A stretch of DNA of 64,000 bases from an uncultured Odoribacter sp. (GCA_910589025.1 CAJURM010000002.1:1-64000), one strand, 5' to 3'. Positions 1 through 7,946 are shown, counted from the stretch's first letter. The notes: generated by a model not told the origin, from the sequence alone. Program-made: numbers and translations.

Positions 1-55
1 CTTTAGGTGGTCACCTTCATCCGTTTTTAAGGGGTCAAGTTTACCGTTTTTTCCA
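1..55. mobile_element. Probable terminus of an IS21-family-like insertion element
   Basis: Read on the minus strand, hsdM coding sequence stops matching its family after VWFYD (Asp codon at 56-58) and runs into two imperfect tandem copies, about 24 bp each (29-51 and 5-28), of the pattern AAAAACGG-N6/7-TGACCNCCT. Multiple terminal repeats of about 20 bp, with TG...CA ends, are known for IS21-family elements, and the reading here would begin TGG at 55. No transposase gene is visible because the window ends. The family assignment rests on the repeat architecture alone; the junction itself is well supported by the abrupt end of hsdM. Confidence 0.5.
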
Positions 56-1153
56 GTCATAGAACCAAACCTCTTTAGTGGGTTGCCCCTTTGTAAAGAA
101 CAATACGTTGGCTTTCACTCCCTGAGCATAGAAAATACCAGTGGGCAGGCGCAGGATGGTGTGAAGGTTGAAATCCTGCAACAAGCGTTTACGGATAGTT
201 TCACCTGCTCCGGCTTCAAAGAGAACATTATCGGGCAGTACTACCGCTGCACGTCCTCCTGTTTTGAGCATCAGCATCATGTGTTGGAGGAAATTCAACT
301 GGTTATTCTTTGTTTCTACATAAAAATCGGGACGGTTAATATCTACCGAACCTGCCGGACGAGTGCCGAAAGGAGGGTTGGCAAGAATCACATCAACAAG
401 CGTGGAAGGCTCTTTCTCCAAAGAATCCTCGCATACAATCGGACTTCGGTCTGTACCGACACCATGCAAATAAAGATTCATGGAAGCGAGCGTCACCACT
501 AAAGGCGTATTATCCACACCATGCAAAGCTTTGTCACGCAAGAAATCACGTTTTTCTTTACTTGCTGACTGACCTTTCATATAATCGTAAGCTGTAAGCA
601 AGAATCCACCCGTTCCACAAGCCGGGTCACAAACCGTTTCACCCATTTGCGGATTGATACAATCTACCATTGCCTGAATAAGTGGACGAGGAGTAAAATA
701 CTGTCCTGCACCGCTTTTCTTGTCTTGCCCATTCTTTTCAAGAATACTTTCGTAGATAGCACCTTTCACATCACCGTCCATAATGAGCCATTGCTCCTCA
801 TCAATCATGGTGATAACTTTTTTTAGATAAACAGGTTTGTCTATCTTGTTTTGTGCCTTCGTATAAATTGTACCTATCAGATTATCCTGCTCGCTAAGCA
901 ATTTAAGGGTCTCTTCATATTGTTTTACCAAATCCAGACCATCAAGTGCTATCAAATCTGCCCACTGATAACCAGTTGGAATAGCCGACTCTTCTCCAAA
1001 CATTTCTACATTTTCGACATCCATCTTCAAGAATAAAAGATAGGTCAGTTGGGTAATATAATCAGTGAATCCAATGCCTTGTCCGGCAAGAGTGGTTGCC
1101 AGATTCCATACTTTTTTGGTGAGCGATTGCTCTGTTGTATTATTTGTTGCCAT
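41..1153 (-). CDS. hsdM: Type I restriction-modification N6-adenine methyltransferase subunit HsdM, C-terminally truncated
   Basis: This is the modification subunit of a type I R-M system; with HsdS it methylates adenine in the recognition site using S-adenosylmethionine. The 370 residues contain the N-terminal helical HsdM domain, the GQYFTPRPL signature near 150-158, SAM motif I DPACGTGG at 176-183 and catalytic motif IV NPPF at 259-262. Family members usually have about 480-520 residues and continue after the VWFYDLR-like strand. Here the match ends at VWFYD, followed by only WKKR and a stop that lie in the presumed IS terminus. The start is 4 bp after the hsdR stop, so the two are co-transcribed. 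The missing C-terminus normally contacts HsdS, so the subunit is probably non-functional or impaired. No hsdS is in the window. Confidence 0.88.
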   Translation of the reverse strand: MATNNTTEQSLTKKVWNLATTLAGQGIGFTDYITQLTYLLFLKMDVENVEMFGEESAIPTGYQWADLIALDGLDLVKQYEETLKLLSEQDNLIGTIYTKAQNKIDKPVYLKKVITMIDEEQWLIMDGDVKGAIYESILEKNGQDKKSGAGQYFTPRPLIQAMVDCINPQMGETVCDPACGTGGFLLTAYDYMKGQSASKEKRDFLRDKALHGVDNTPLVVTLASMNLYLHGVGTDRSPIVCEDSLEKEPSTLVDVILANPPFGTRPAGSVDINRPDFYVETKNNQLNFLQHMMLMLKTGGRAAVVLPDNVLFEAGAGETIRKRLLQDFNLHTILRLPTGIFYAQGVKANVLFFTKGQPTKEVWFYDWKKR

Positions 1154-1157
1154 TTCT

Positions 1158-3863
1158 TTATGCTGCTTTTCTTAAAACTACAAATGTGTAAAGTGAATGA
1201 AGTGCCTCGTCTGCCTTCTGCATATTACCAAACGCTCTAATCATTTGGGCTGCATGGGTAGCATCATCTTCACGAATATCTCTGATAGTACAAGCTCCGT
1301 TAGAAGCGATGTAATCCACAATACGACTGATAACCTCTCGCTGTTTGTCTGTTATTTCACGCTGGTTTTGTCCTAACCAAAGATTGAAAAACTGTTTAGA
1401 GGTAGTAACTACACTATCCAATCGTTCGATTTGGTGGAAAGCAAAGCGTACAAGTTGTATGATATTGGTCAATGCATCGCTTTCTTCTTTGGTAGTGGAA
1501 CGCCTTACTACTTTAGGATTAACTATGGCATAAGAGTTCCAGAGTTGTTTGGATGTAAAATGATTGTTTGCCATTTTGAGTCTGTTCTCCAAATCCTTTA
1601 ACATCGAATAGGTTATAGGCTCTCCCTCATTGTTGTAAATGATGCGCAGTGCCTCTATTTCGTCATAGTATTTTTTACAAAAATCTTCAAAAGCCTCTGT
1701 CGTATTTTTTGCTTCCTCAATGGAAAACCCTTTGGAGATAAGCGTATCTTCACCCGGCATCAATGTATTGACGAATCCGGCTGCAAGTATCAGAAGGTAT
1801 TTCCGGGCATTCGCATGATTGGCAAGCGGAGCGACTAGCCCCTTACGTTCATTGTTAGGCTCATCAGTGCTTACAAACTGTGGAAGAATGCCTTTCTCCA
1901 GTGCATCGTATATTCTGGCAGAAAGCTCCTTCATGTCATCATGAGACAGACGGACAAACTCTTTCCGTTGCGAATCATCCGCTTTATTGTATATTCGTGC
2001 AAGCGTTGCCGCAAGCCGTTTAAGGTATTCATCAGGAATATAGCCATGACTAATACGTTCTAACAGCTCCTTCAACGTAATTGTCTTTGTTGTAGGACCG
2101 TCGTCTATAGGTGCCACTGTTTGCGCATGTTCTGTCACGCCTACCGCATCAACCAAATAAAAACAATCCTTGCTGAATGCGTTCGGGGTAACATTGCGAA
2201 GTTGCTCATCACCAATAGTACGCACTCCACGCCCTTTCATCTGAATATACAAAGGCAATGACTCCACATCACGCATGAACATCACCACTTCCAGTGGCTT
2301 TACATCTGTTCCGGTGGCAACCAACGTACAGGTGACAGCAATACGGAAATCCTTGTCATTACGGAATTGGCGTATCAGTTCGTTACTGTCGCCTGCTGAA
2401 TAAGTGATTTTCTGAACAAAGCGGTCGTCAGTCCGTCCGAACACCTCTTTAGCTATCTGTACGATATTTGTGGCGTGAGCTTCATTGAGAGCAAATATCA
2501 AGGTTTTAGGTAAATAGTCCATATTCGGCTCACGTTGCGGGTCATTAAACAATTCTGTATAAACCACATCCCGATAGGTTGAAAGGATTAACTTTATCTG
2601 TGCCGGATTAATGACACTCCGATTAAGTTCTTTATTGGTGTAGGTTTTGGTTTCCTTGTTTCTCACAGTCTTAACCTCACCCGTATATCTCGTTTCTTCC
2701 TTTACTCTCTCACCCTCTAATATAGCTCCCCCAGTTTCCGTAACTTGCGTTTTTATTCGATACACCCTACAATCCACATTCACACCATCAACGATACTCT
2801 TTTCTAAGGTATAATTGACAATGATATTATAGTTAAAGAATTTCTTTGTCTCTTCAATCGGGGTTGCTGTCAAACCGACAAGTCGAGCCGTATCGAAATA
2901 CTCCAACACCTTGCGCCAGTTCCCATAAATGGAGCGATGGCATTCGTCTATGATAATCATATCAAAGTAATCGTGCGGTAAATTGGGATTGGGAGGCAAG
3001 GTTACTTCTTCTACAGGTTCGTTCTCATCATCGTCATCATTATCCTCAATAGTTTCTCCTTTCAAAAATGAGAATAGGCGTTGTATGGTAGAAATAACGA
3101 CATTGCTATCAGAAGGAATAGAAGACGAACGAAGGCGATTGACCGTAAAGATAGTATTGAAAGCATCCCCGTTCTCTGTCAGACGGAAAGTTCCAAATTC
3201 TCCCTCTGCTTGTTTTCCAAGATTATTTCGATCAACAAGAAACAACACTCTACGCATTGGTGTATAAGAAAGCATTCGGTAGGTAGCAAAACAAGCCGTA
3301 TATGTTTTGCCTGCTCCAGTGGCAAGAACCATCAACGCCCGATTTTGCCCAGCATGGAAACTTTTTTCAAGTTCTGTCACCGCCTCATACTGGCAATCAC
3401 GAAGTCCCTTTCTTTTCAATGTAGGAAGTCCGGCAAATGTATCCTCAATCCCCAACTTCTTGACCAATTCATGTGGCGTAGGAATAGCCATTATCAGCTT
3501 GAAACAAGAATCTTGTTCACGAAAATCACAGCAATATAGTTCCTTGCCATTCGAGGTAAAGATAAAAGGCAATGGCTTTTGATATGTTTGATAGATATTC
3601 GGAACACTTCTTGCGTATAAGGCTGCTTGCTCGCATACTTTGGAAGCAAATGCGTCTGTTTCTTCACGCTTAGCTTCAAGTACCCCTACTGCTTTTCCAT
3701 TAATGAAAAGGAAATAATCTGCTTCAAGATTTCCTTTCAATAAACCTTCTCTTATGGCTACAGCTGTACAAGTAGGTTCATAATCCTCCCTGTTGACTAC
3801 TTTCCAACCAGCATCAGCAAACCACTGGTCTATCTTTATTCTTGCATTTTCTTCAGGAGTCAT
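1158..3863 (-). CDS. hsdR: Type I restriction endonuclease subunit R (HsdR)
   Basis: This is the translocase/nuclease subunit that cleaves unmethylated DNA after ATP-driven translocation. At the N-terminus is a PD-(D/E)xK nuclease core (D49 in EADY, E63-A-K65 in VLEAKRE). It is followed by an SF2 helicase: Walker A ATGAGKTY at 181-188, DECH box at 306-309, LTATP motif III at about 331-335 and a motif VI of the form GRGVRT. The last third matches the EcoEI-type C-terminal region. At 901 residues it has a normal length and shows no frameshift. It lies between the XRE gene (about 90 bp upstream) and hsdM (4 bp downstream), in R-M order. Its partner HsdM is truncated, so restriction by this locus is probably lost unless HsdM and HsdS are supplied elsewhere. 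Confidence 0.93.
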   Translation of the reverse strand: MTPEENARIKIDQWFADAGWKVVNREDYEPTCTAVAIREGLLKGNLEADYFLFINGKAVGVLEAKREETDAFASKVCEQAALYARSVPNIYQTYQKPLPFIFTSNGKELYCCDFREQDSCFKLIMAIPTPHELVKKLGIEDTFAGLPTLKRKGLRDCQYEAVTELEKSFHAGQNRALMVLATGAGKTYTACFATYRMLSYTPMRRVLFLVDRNNLGKQAEGEFGTFRLTENGDAFNTIFTVNRLRSSSIPSDSNVVISTIQRLFSFLKGETIEDNDDDDENEPVEEVTLPPNPNLPHDYFDMIIIDECHRSIYGNWRKVLEYFDTARLVGLTATPIEETKKFFNYNIIVNYTLEKSIVDGVNVDCRVYRIKTQVTETGGAILEGERVKEETRYTGEVKTVRNKETKTYTNKELNRSVINPAQIKLILSTYRDVVYTELFNDPQREPNMDYLPKTLIFALNEAHATNIVQIAKEVFGRTDDRFVQKITYSAGDSNELIRQFRNDKDFRIAVTCTLVATGTDVKPLEVVMFMRDVESLPLYIQMKGRGVRTIGDEQLRNVTPNAFSKDCFYLVDAVGVTEHAQTVAPIDDGPTTKTITLKELLERISHGYIPDEYLKRLAATLARIYNKADDSQRKEFVRLSHDDMKELSARIYDALEKGILPQFVSTDEPNNERKGLVAPLANHANARKYLLILAAGFVNTLMPGEDTLISKGFSIEEAKNTTEAFEDFCKKYYDEIEALRIIYNNEGEPITYSMLKDLENRLKMANNHFTSKQLWNSYAIVNPKVVRRSTTKEESDALTNIIQLVRFAFHQIERLDSVVTTSKQFFNLWLGQNQREITDKQREVISRIVDYIASNGACTIRDIREDDATHAAQMIRAFGNMQKADEALHSLYTFVVLRKAA

Positions 3864-3952
3864 GTTCTTGATATTGTATATTATCGGAAGTTCATAGACT
3901 CATCTGCAATAGGTTGCACAAAGGACCCAGAACTTCCTAACCTTATTAAATA

Positions 3953-4162
3953 CTATTGTAACCTTTCTTTTTTATCGGTTATCAAATCCTTCAAATCGAC
4001 TTGTAATATCTCCGCAATCTGTTGCAAGGTTTTTAAATTTGGTTGAATTCGATTACAAGCATAGGCATTTACCATACTGAAACTCTTGTCTAGTTTTTTT
4101 GCCAACCATGTCTGAGAGATACCTTTTTCAGATAATACAACCTTTATTCTATTCAGTTTCAT
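3953..4162 (-). CDS. Small XRE-family helix-turn-helix regulator
   Basis: The protein has 69 residues beginning MKLNRIKV and is nearly all one Cro/C1-type HTH (GISQTWLAKKLDKS, then a recognition helix SFSMVNAYACNR). I chose the ATG at 4162 over an upstream in-frame start at 4267: the longer form would place coding sequence across a minus-strand -7 element at 4185-4192, and the extra 35 residues have no HTH similarity. It is the first gene of the XRE-hsdR-hsdM unit, an arrangement common for control proteins of R-M operons. Its promoter lies back-to-back with that of the GHKL/STAS-like operon, so it may regulate both. The DNA target is unknown. Confidence 0.82.
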   Translation of the reverse strand: MKLNRIKVVLSEKGISQTWLAKKLDKSFSMVNAYACNRIQPNLKTLQQIAEILQVDLKDLITDKKERLQ

Positions 4163-4184
4163 TCTTTGATGCGATTTTATAATG

Positions 4185-4192
4185 CAAATATA
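4185..4192 (-). promoter_or_regulatory. -7 element of the XRE-hsdR-hsdM promoter
   Basis: On the minus strand this reads TATATTTG, an exact match to the Bacteroidota consensus TAnnTTTG, 23 bp upstream of the ATG at 4162. No convincing -33 box was seen. It supports the short start chosen for the XRE gene. Confidence 0.55.
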
Positions 4193-4226
4193 GCGAATTA
4201 TATTCGATAAACTGGGATTATTTTTG

Positions 4227-4234
4227 TACTTTTG
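4227..4234 (+). promoter_or_regulatory. -7 element of the GHKL/STAS-like operon promoter
   Basis: TACTTTTG matches TAnnTTTG and lies 33 bp upstream of the ATG at 4268. It is divergent from the XRE promoter box at 4185-4192, leaving only about 34 bp between the two boxes, so a single bound regulator could affect both directions. Confidence 0.55.
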
Positions 4235-4267
4235 CACATTCAAGGTAAATAACTTGGATTCACGCAT

Positions 4268-5632
4268 ATGACAGCCAAAGATAGAAGTAGATTACATCGA
4301 GGTTATAAGCGCTTCTTACGTCAGCTAAAAACAAAGAGACAAAAAAGAAGAAAGGCTCAAATCCTATGCGAAGAGAATGCCCGCTATAATAGGAAAAATG
4401 GCATGATTCTCTCCGTAGATCAATTGTTGTCTAACACACTTTCTCCAAGTGTTTCGTATCTACTTAACTGCATAAGCAGTCCTCTTAATTACGAATTGAT
4501 AAATAAAGAGAATAATAACACTAATTGTTATGTTGAAATACCAAGACTTTTTTCTCTAATTGAAAATCCCCAAGGAAGTTATTCCGCAATCAGAAAACTG
4601 ATAGTTTTGTCTTTATTTTCAAACTATCCAGAAATATTCATTGACTATACCAAATGTGATGAATTCACTCTTGAGGCTCAAGTTTTGTTAGACTTAATAC
4701 TTAAGGATATATTTAGGTTTTACAATAGATGTCGAAAGAAAAAGCGCTTTAAAAAGTACGCAAAAAGGATTACAGACAGATCTACTAGGGGAAGTTCTAT
4801 AAGAACCATGCTATTTTCCGTAGGTTCTTTAGCAATTCATGCAAAAAAACAAATAGAGTTCTCTCATGTTGTTCCGTATAATCTTTGCATTCATCGTTCT
4901 GAAGTTGATACTATTCGACAAGCAGAAATGAAGGACATAGACACAACTACTTTATCTGACTATGTTGACACTTGTTTGTCAAAAATGGGTCGTAATTTAG
5001 AAGATGAGCAAATAGATGATTTATGTACCGTTATTGGAGAAATTCTCATTAATGCAGAAGAACATTCTTCTACGAAATGTCGCTATTCGATAGGATATTT
5101 TGAAGAACAAGAAATAGATGGAGAAAAAGTTGGAGTATTCCAACTAGTCATAATGAATTTAGGAATGTCGATTTACGAGAAATTCAAAGATGAAAATTGC
5201 CCAAATCCTATTATATCTGATAAGATGAAGGAGTTGTCAAAACAATACACACACAAAGGATTCCTAAAAAAGAAAGAATTTGAAGAAGAAACTTTATGGA
5301 CACTATATTCTCTACAAGATGGAGTTACTTCAGTATCCCCAGAAAAATATAAAAATAGAGGAAATGGCTCTTTGCGCTTTATCGAAAGTTTTTACAACTT
5401 AAAAGGTTGCAACGCATCAAAATTATCAAAGATGACGTTACAATCGGGAAAAGCAAATATTGTATTTGACGGTAAATATCCAGTAACAGAATCTATGGTA
5501 AAAGGAGAAAAATATAGAGTCCTTACATTTAACAGCTCTGGAAATATTGAAGACAAACCTGATAATAAATACGTTAAATGTAGCGAGTTCTTTTTCCCTG
5601 GCACATTTATTCACGCATATATATATTTATAA
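4268..5632 (+). CDS. GHKL-like ATP-binding protein, first gene of a putative three-gene system
   Basis: I do not recognise a named family for the whole 454-residue protein. The N-terminal 45 residues are very basic. The C-terminal half resembles a GHKL (HSP90/histidine kinase/SpoIIAB-type) ATPase: an N box GEILINAEEHS with E258, N262 and H266, a degenerate G1 box where the usual DxG is N297-L-G299, and a G2-like RGNGSLRF at 364-371. No HisKA phosphoacceptor helix or membrane segment is visible. The stop is 2 bp before the STAS-like gene, implying translational coupling. A GHKL protein with a STAS partner resembles the SpoIIAB/SpoIIAA anti-sigma partner switch, but there is no sigma factor nearby. 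The base composition is clearly more AT-rich than the metabolic part of the window, suggesting transfer. A role in defence is inferred only from the neighbours. Confidence 0.75.
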   Translation: MTAKDRSRLHRGYKRFLRQLKTKRQKRRKAQILCEENARYNRKNGMILSVDQLLSNTLSPSVSYLLNCISSPLNYELINKENNNTNCYVEIPRLFSLIENPQGSYSAIRKLIVLSLFSNYPEIFIDYTKCDEFTLEAQVLLDLILKDIFRFYNRCRKKKRFKKYAKRITDRSTRGSSIRTMLFSVGSLAIHAKKQIEFSHVVPYNLCIHRSEVDTIRQAEMKDIDTTTLSDYVDTCLSKMGRNLEDEQIDDLCTVIGEILINAEEHSSTKCRYSIGYFEEQEIDGEKVGVFQLVIMNLGMSIYEKFKDENCPNPIISDKMKELSKQYTHKGFLKKKEFEEETLWTLYSLQDGVTSVSPEKYKNRGNGSLRFIESFYNLKGCNASKLSKMTLQSGKANIVFDGKYPVTESMVKGEKYRVLTFNSSGNIEDKPDNKYVKCSEFFFPGTFIHAYIYL

Positions 5633-5634
5633 TT

Positions 5635-5985
5635 ATGAAACAAAGTAAAGATAATATTATTAATTTAGAAGACTTTAGGGTCAAACGTGGCAATATTATT
5701 TCTAAAGTTTTCACAGGTAGAGATCGAGGAGTTTATGTGAGAGAAAACTCACGTATTGATGATATTGATTCTAAATATGAAACAATAGAGATCATTATTC
5801 CCGAAAACATCAAATCTATCAACCCCTCATTTTTTGAGGAGTTATTCAGAAATGTTGTCATAAAACATGGTAGGGATGAGTTTATGAACAAATACAAATT
5901 CCGTTCTTTGGGAACTTATAAATACGAAAGGACTTTATCAGAAGCCATTCAACGAATATTAAGAAATAACACTGCAATTGGATAA
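5635..5985 (+). CDS. STAS-like (DUF4325-type) protein
   Basis: This is a 116-residue protein. Its central part (TIEIIIPENIKSINPSFFEELF, about residues 53-74) has the strand-then-helix pattern of the STAS-like DUF4325 family, in which a beta strand leads into a conserved S/N-x-SF-x-E-E/D-L-F helix. In known STAS proteins this region faces a GHKL-type partner kinase and carries a phosphorylatable Ser/Thr. Here serine follows Asn-Pro (NPSFFEE), a candidate phosphosite, but this is inference. It sits 2 bp after the GHKL gene and 2 bp before the membrane protein gene, so all three are surely co-transcribed. It probably acts as the protein-protein switch of the system. The assignment comes from the motif pattern, not a search. 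Confidence 0.65.
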   Translation: MKQSKDNIINLEDFRVKRGNIISKVFTGRDRGVYVRENSRIDDIDSKYETIEIIIPENIKSINPSFFEELFRNVVIKHGRDEFMNKYKFRSLGTYKYERTLSEAIQRILRNNTAIG

Positions 5986-5987
5986 TT

Positions 5988-6581
5988 ATGGATACTTTAC
6001 AATTGGTTATTGATTCTATTTCTAAAATAGCAATTATACCACAAAGCATTAGTCAAGGAATTTCACCACAACCTATTGCTTGTCTTGATTTGTTACATAA
6101 ATTGGGAGTTGTGTTAATTGCTTTATTCAATCTTATATTTTCTATTTATCTATACAAAACAAATAAAATAAACCAGAAAATAAAAGACATGAAAGTTAAT
6201 AGACAAAATCTATTAAACATATTGATTCTCAACCACAAATTAAATGATTTCTATAAGATATTCGCCTGTATTCATACAGAATGTCAAATCCTTTTAAATA
6301 CAGAAATAGGTGAGGAAAAACGAAAAGAACAAGCAAATGGAAAACTGGAAGAGCTATTTATTCAACTTAATTTAGAATTCATTACTACTCTACGAGCTGT
6401 TGACATAAAATTAAGTGATGAGATTTTATCTATTTCTGATACTCTACAAAGTAAATTATCCGAAAATATTTTTGATAATGGCGTAAATTTGCATGTTAGA
6501 GACAAATATGATGAATTGATTCAAATCCCCATTTCGAATGCAGAGATAGAAATACTAAAAAAACTATACGAGTTTTCGTAA
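5988..6581 (+). CDS. Membrane-anchored helical protein of the GHKL/STAS-like operon
   Basis: I do not recognise this family. The 197 residues hold a short N-terminal segment, one strong transmembrane helix at about 37-56 (LHKLGVVLIALFNLIFSIYL) followed by KTNK, which suggests a cytoplasmic C-terminus by the positive-inside rule. A long, largely alpha-helical domain without catalytic motifs follows. The gene starts 2 bp after the STAS-like stop and is the last in the operon; the next gene starts 77 bp later. A single-TM helical protein downstream of a sensing/switch pair is a common layout for membrane effectors in phage-defence operons, but a structural or sensory role is equally compatible. 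It is AT-rich like its two upstream partners. Confidence 0.65.
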   Translation: MDTLQLVIDSISKIAIIPQSISQGISPQPIACLDLLHKLGVVLIALFNLIFSIYLYKTNKINQKIKDMKVNRQNLLNILILNHKLNDFYKIFACIHTECQILLNTEIGEEKRKEQANGKLEELFIQLNLEFITTLRAVDIKLSDEILSISDTLQSKLSENIFDNGVNLHVRDKYDELIQIPISNAEIEILKKLYEFS

Positions 6582-6658
6582 TTCAATACTAAGTGATATG
6601 TTAAGAATCAAATTATCACAAATAACACAAAAGCGTATTTAATTAGCAGAGATCAAAC

Positions 6659-6886
6659 ATGAATATATTTAGTGAATACATGAATGACGAAAACATCGAA
6701 AAACGCGAAAGAGCTAAGCTCTGGCGAGCATCTATCGGGTTACAAGCAGTTGACAATCTGCGTGTATCCAACTTTCTCATTGAGACTGCACGTAAACATA
6801 TAGAAAGGCTTATTTCTATGGATGAGGTTCATAAAATGATAGATGAGCATTATGCACAAAAACGCAAGCAATCAAAACCAGATTGA
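6659..6886 (+). CDS. VbhA/Fic-type antitoxin-like small protein, Fic partner absent
   Basis: This 75-residue helical protein has a central segment RAKLWRASIGLQAVDNLRVS that resembles the small antitoxin domain found before, or fused to, Fic AMP-transferases in Bacteroidota (VbhA-like). In that family a helix with an S/TxxxE(G/N) motif blocks the Fic ATP site. I do not see the full inhibitory motif here, and no Fic gene (HPFxxGNG) is found downstream: the next gene, 119 bp on, is convergent and HipA-like. It could be an orphan antitoxin, a remnant of a fused Fic protein cut after the N-terminal domain, or a protein of different function. It is separated from the upstream operon by 77 bp and has no clear promoter of its own. 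Confidence 0.6.
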   Translation: MNIFSEYMNDENIEKRERAKLWRASIGLQAVDNLRVSNFLIETARKHIERLISMDEVHKMIDEHYAQKRKQSKPD

Positions 6887-6914
6887 ATACTCACCTATCA
6901 GTATTATCGCCTTT

Positions 6915-6941
6915 CAGTTATTCGAAAATTTCGAATAACTG
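6915..6941. repeat. Perfect 13-bp inverted repeat with 1-nt centre
   Basis: CAGTTATTCGAAA and its exact complement TTTCGAATAACTG flank a single A. It lies between the convergent VbhA-like and HipT-like genes. There is no T-run on either side, so it is a weak intrinsic terminator at best; it could instead be a protein-binding site or a cruciform acting as a convergent-gene barrier. Confidence 0.7.
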
Positions 6942-7004
6942 TCCCCTCCAATGTACCATAAAAGCTACAAGGAAGAATATCCTAAGCTTGTGTATTTTAC
7001 CGTT

Positions 7005-7946
7005 TTATAGTCTTTGTGAAAGCCTCGCAAGCCGTTCCTTCAACAATTCACCATACTTTTCCTTTAATTCAGCACTTAGGAAAGAGTTTTGAATGACAGT
7101 TTCAAACTTGGGCAATAGTTTGATGTACTTATTTATCAATCGTTCTACAATCACATTTTCTATACCCAGCGTGGATGCTGACCGAGTAAAATCCTCTCTT
7201 TGAAGCTTTTTCTTCCGACCATTCAAGGTTAATGCCAACTCTTCGTCATCCTTGGGATTGATGATAGCCGCATTTAGCAAATCGTAAGCAGGGGTTAAAC
7301 GTATCTTATCTGCCACCTCATATAAAGAGAAGTTTTTCAAGTGCATATCGTTATTCCCCGTCAACCAAGAGAAAAGCACCAACTCAAAGAAATTGGTAAC
7401 ATCCATTTTAGGTAAAGACGAGTATTTCAAAACAGCCTTGCCGATACGTTCATAACTACTTTTGTATTTATGCTCTGTTGGCCTTTCGGTCAGTTGGCAC
7501 ATATCTTCCATCGCAATCTTCTTTCCGGCAGCAGTCCTGTCAATCCGGCGGGTAAGGTAACATAGCGTATCATCTGCCATTCGCATCAGCGTGTGAGGAA
7601 CTACCTCAATACGTGCCGCCTCTGCAAGGTGCATGGTTAAATCCTCGACTTCAGGCATCATTTCATATTGCGAGGTCTGTGGTTTACAAATATAACCGCC
7701 CCATAGTCCGACAATAGTCAATCGTTTGCAGCCCTCATGCTCTTTCAAATGCAAGGACAGCTTCGGCTGAACACCGGTCAAAGAGGTTTTGTCTTGAATG
7801 ATTTGCAGAGCAAGCTGGTCAAGTTGTTCTACCGTATAATCAAGAACAGGCAATGTTGCTGTTCCGAAGAACTTCTTTATGCAAGCCGTGTGCATATCCT
7901 TTTCCCCCTTTAAGAGCGGACGATAACAATATAAGCAATTACACAT
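7005..7946 (-). CDS. HipT-like serine/threonine kinase toxin (HipA C-terminal domain protein)
   Basis: This is the kinase core of a HipA-family toxin; HipA and HipT phosphorylate aminoacyl-tRNA synthetases (GltX, TrpS respectively) to stop growth. The 313 residues begin with a Cys motif CNCLYCYRPL seen on stand-alone Bacteroidota HipA kinases. Then come a Gly/Ser loop TSLTGVQPKLS (54-64), which in the family carries the autophosphorylated Ser, the catalytic loop GNNDMHLKNFS with D200 and N205, and the metal-binding AYDLL with D222. The N-terminal HipA subdomain is missing and is encoded by the gene just upstream, overlapping by 8 bp in another frame. That matches the tripartite HipBST layout. 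The synthetase target is not predictable from sequence. Confidence 0.87.
   Translation of the reverse strand: MCNCLYCYRPLLKGEKDMHTACIKKFFGTATLPVLDYTVEQLDQLALQIIQDKTSLTGVQPKLSLHLKEHEGCKRLTIVGLWGGYICKPQTSQYEMMPEVEDLTMHLAEAARIEVVPHTLMRMADDTLCYLTRRIDRTAAGKKIAMEDMCQLTERPTEHKYKSSYERIGKAVLKYSSLPKMDVTNFFELVLFSWLTGNNDMHLKNFSLYEVADKIRLTPAYDLLNAAIINPKDDEELALTLNGRKKKLQREDFTRSASTLGIENVIVERLINKYIKLLPKFETVIQNSFLSAELKEKYGELLKERLARLSQRL

Noticed and set aside
7939..7946. Frameshift in a single hipA gene
   Set aside because: The downstream frame begins with its own conserved CNCLYCYRPL start and a Met, and the two-protein form fits the HipBST layout, so two genes are more likely than one broken gene.
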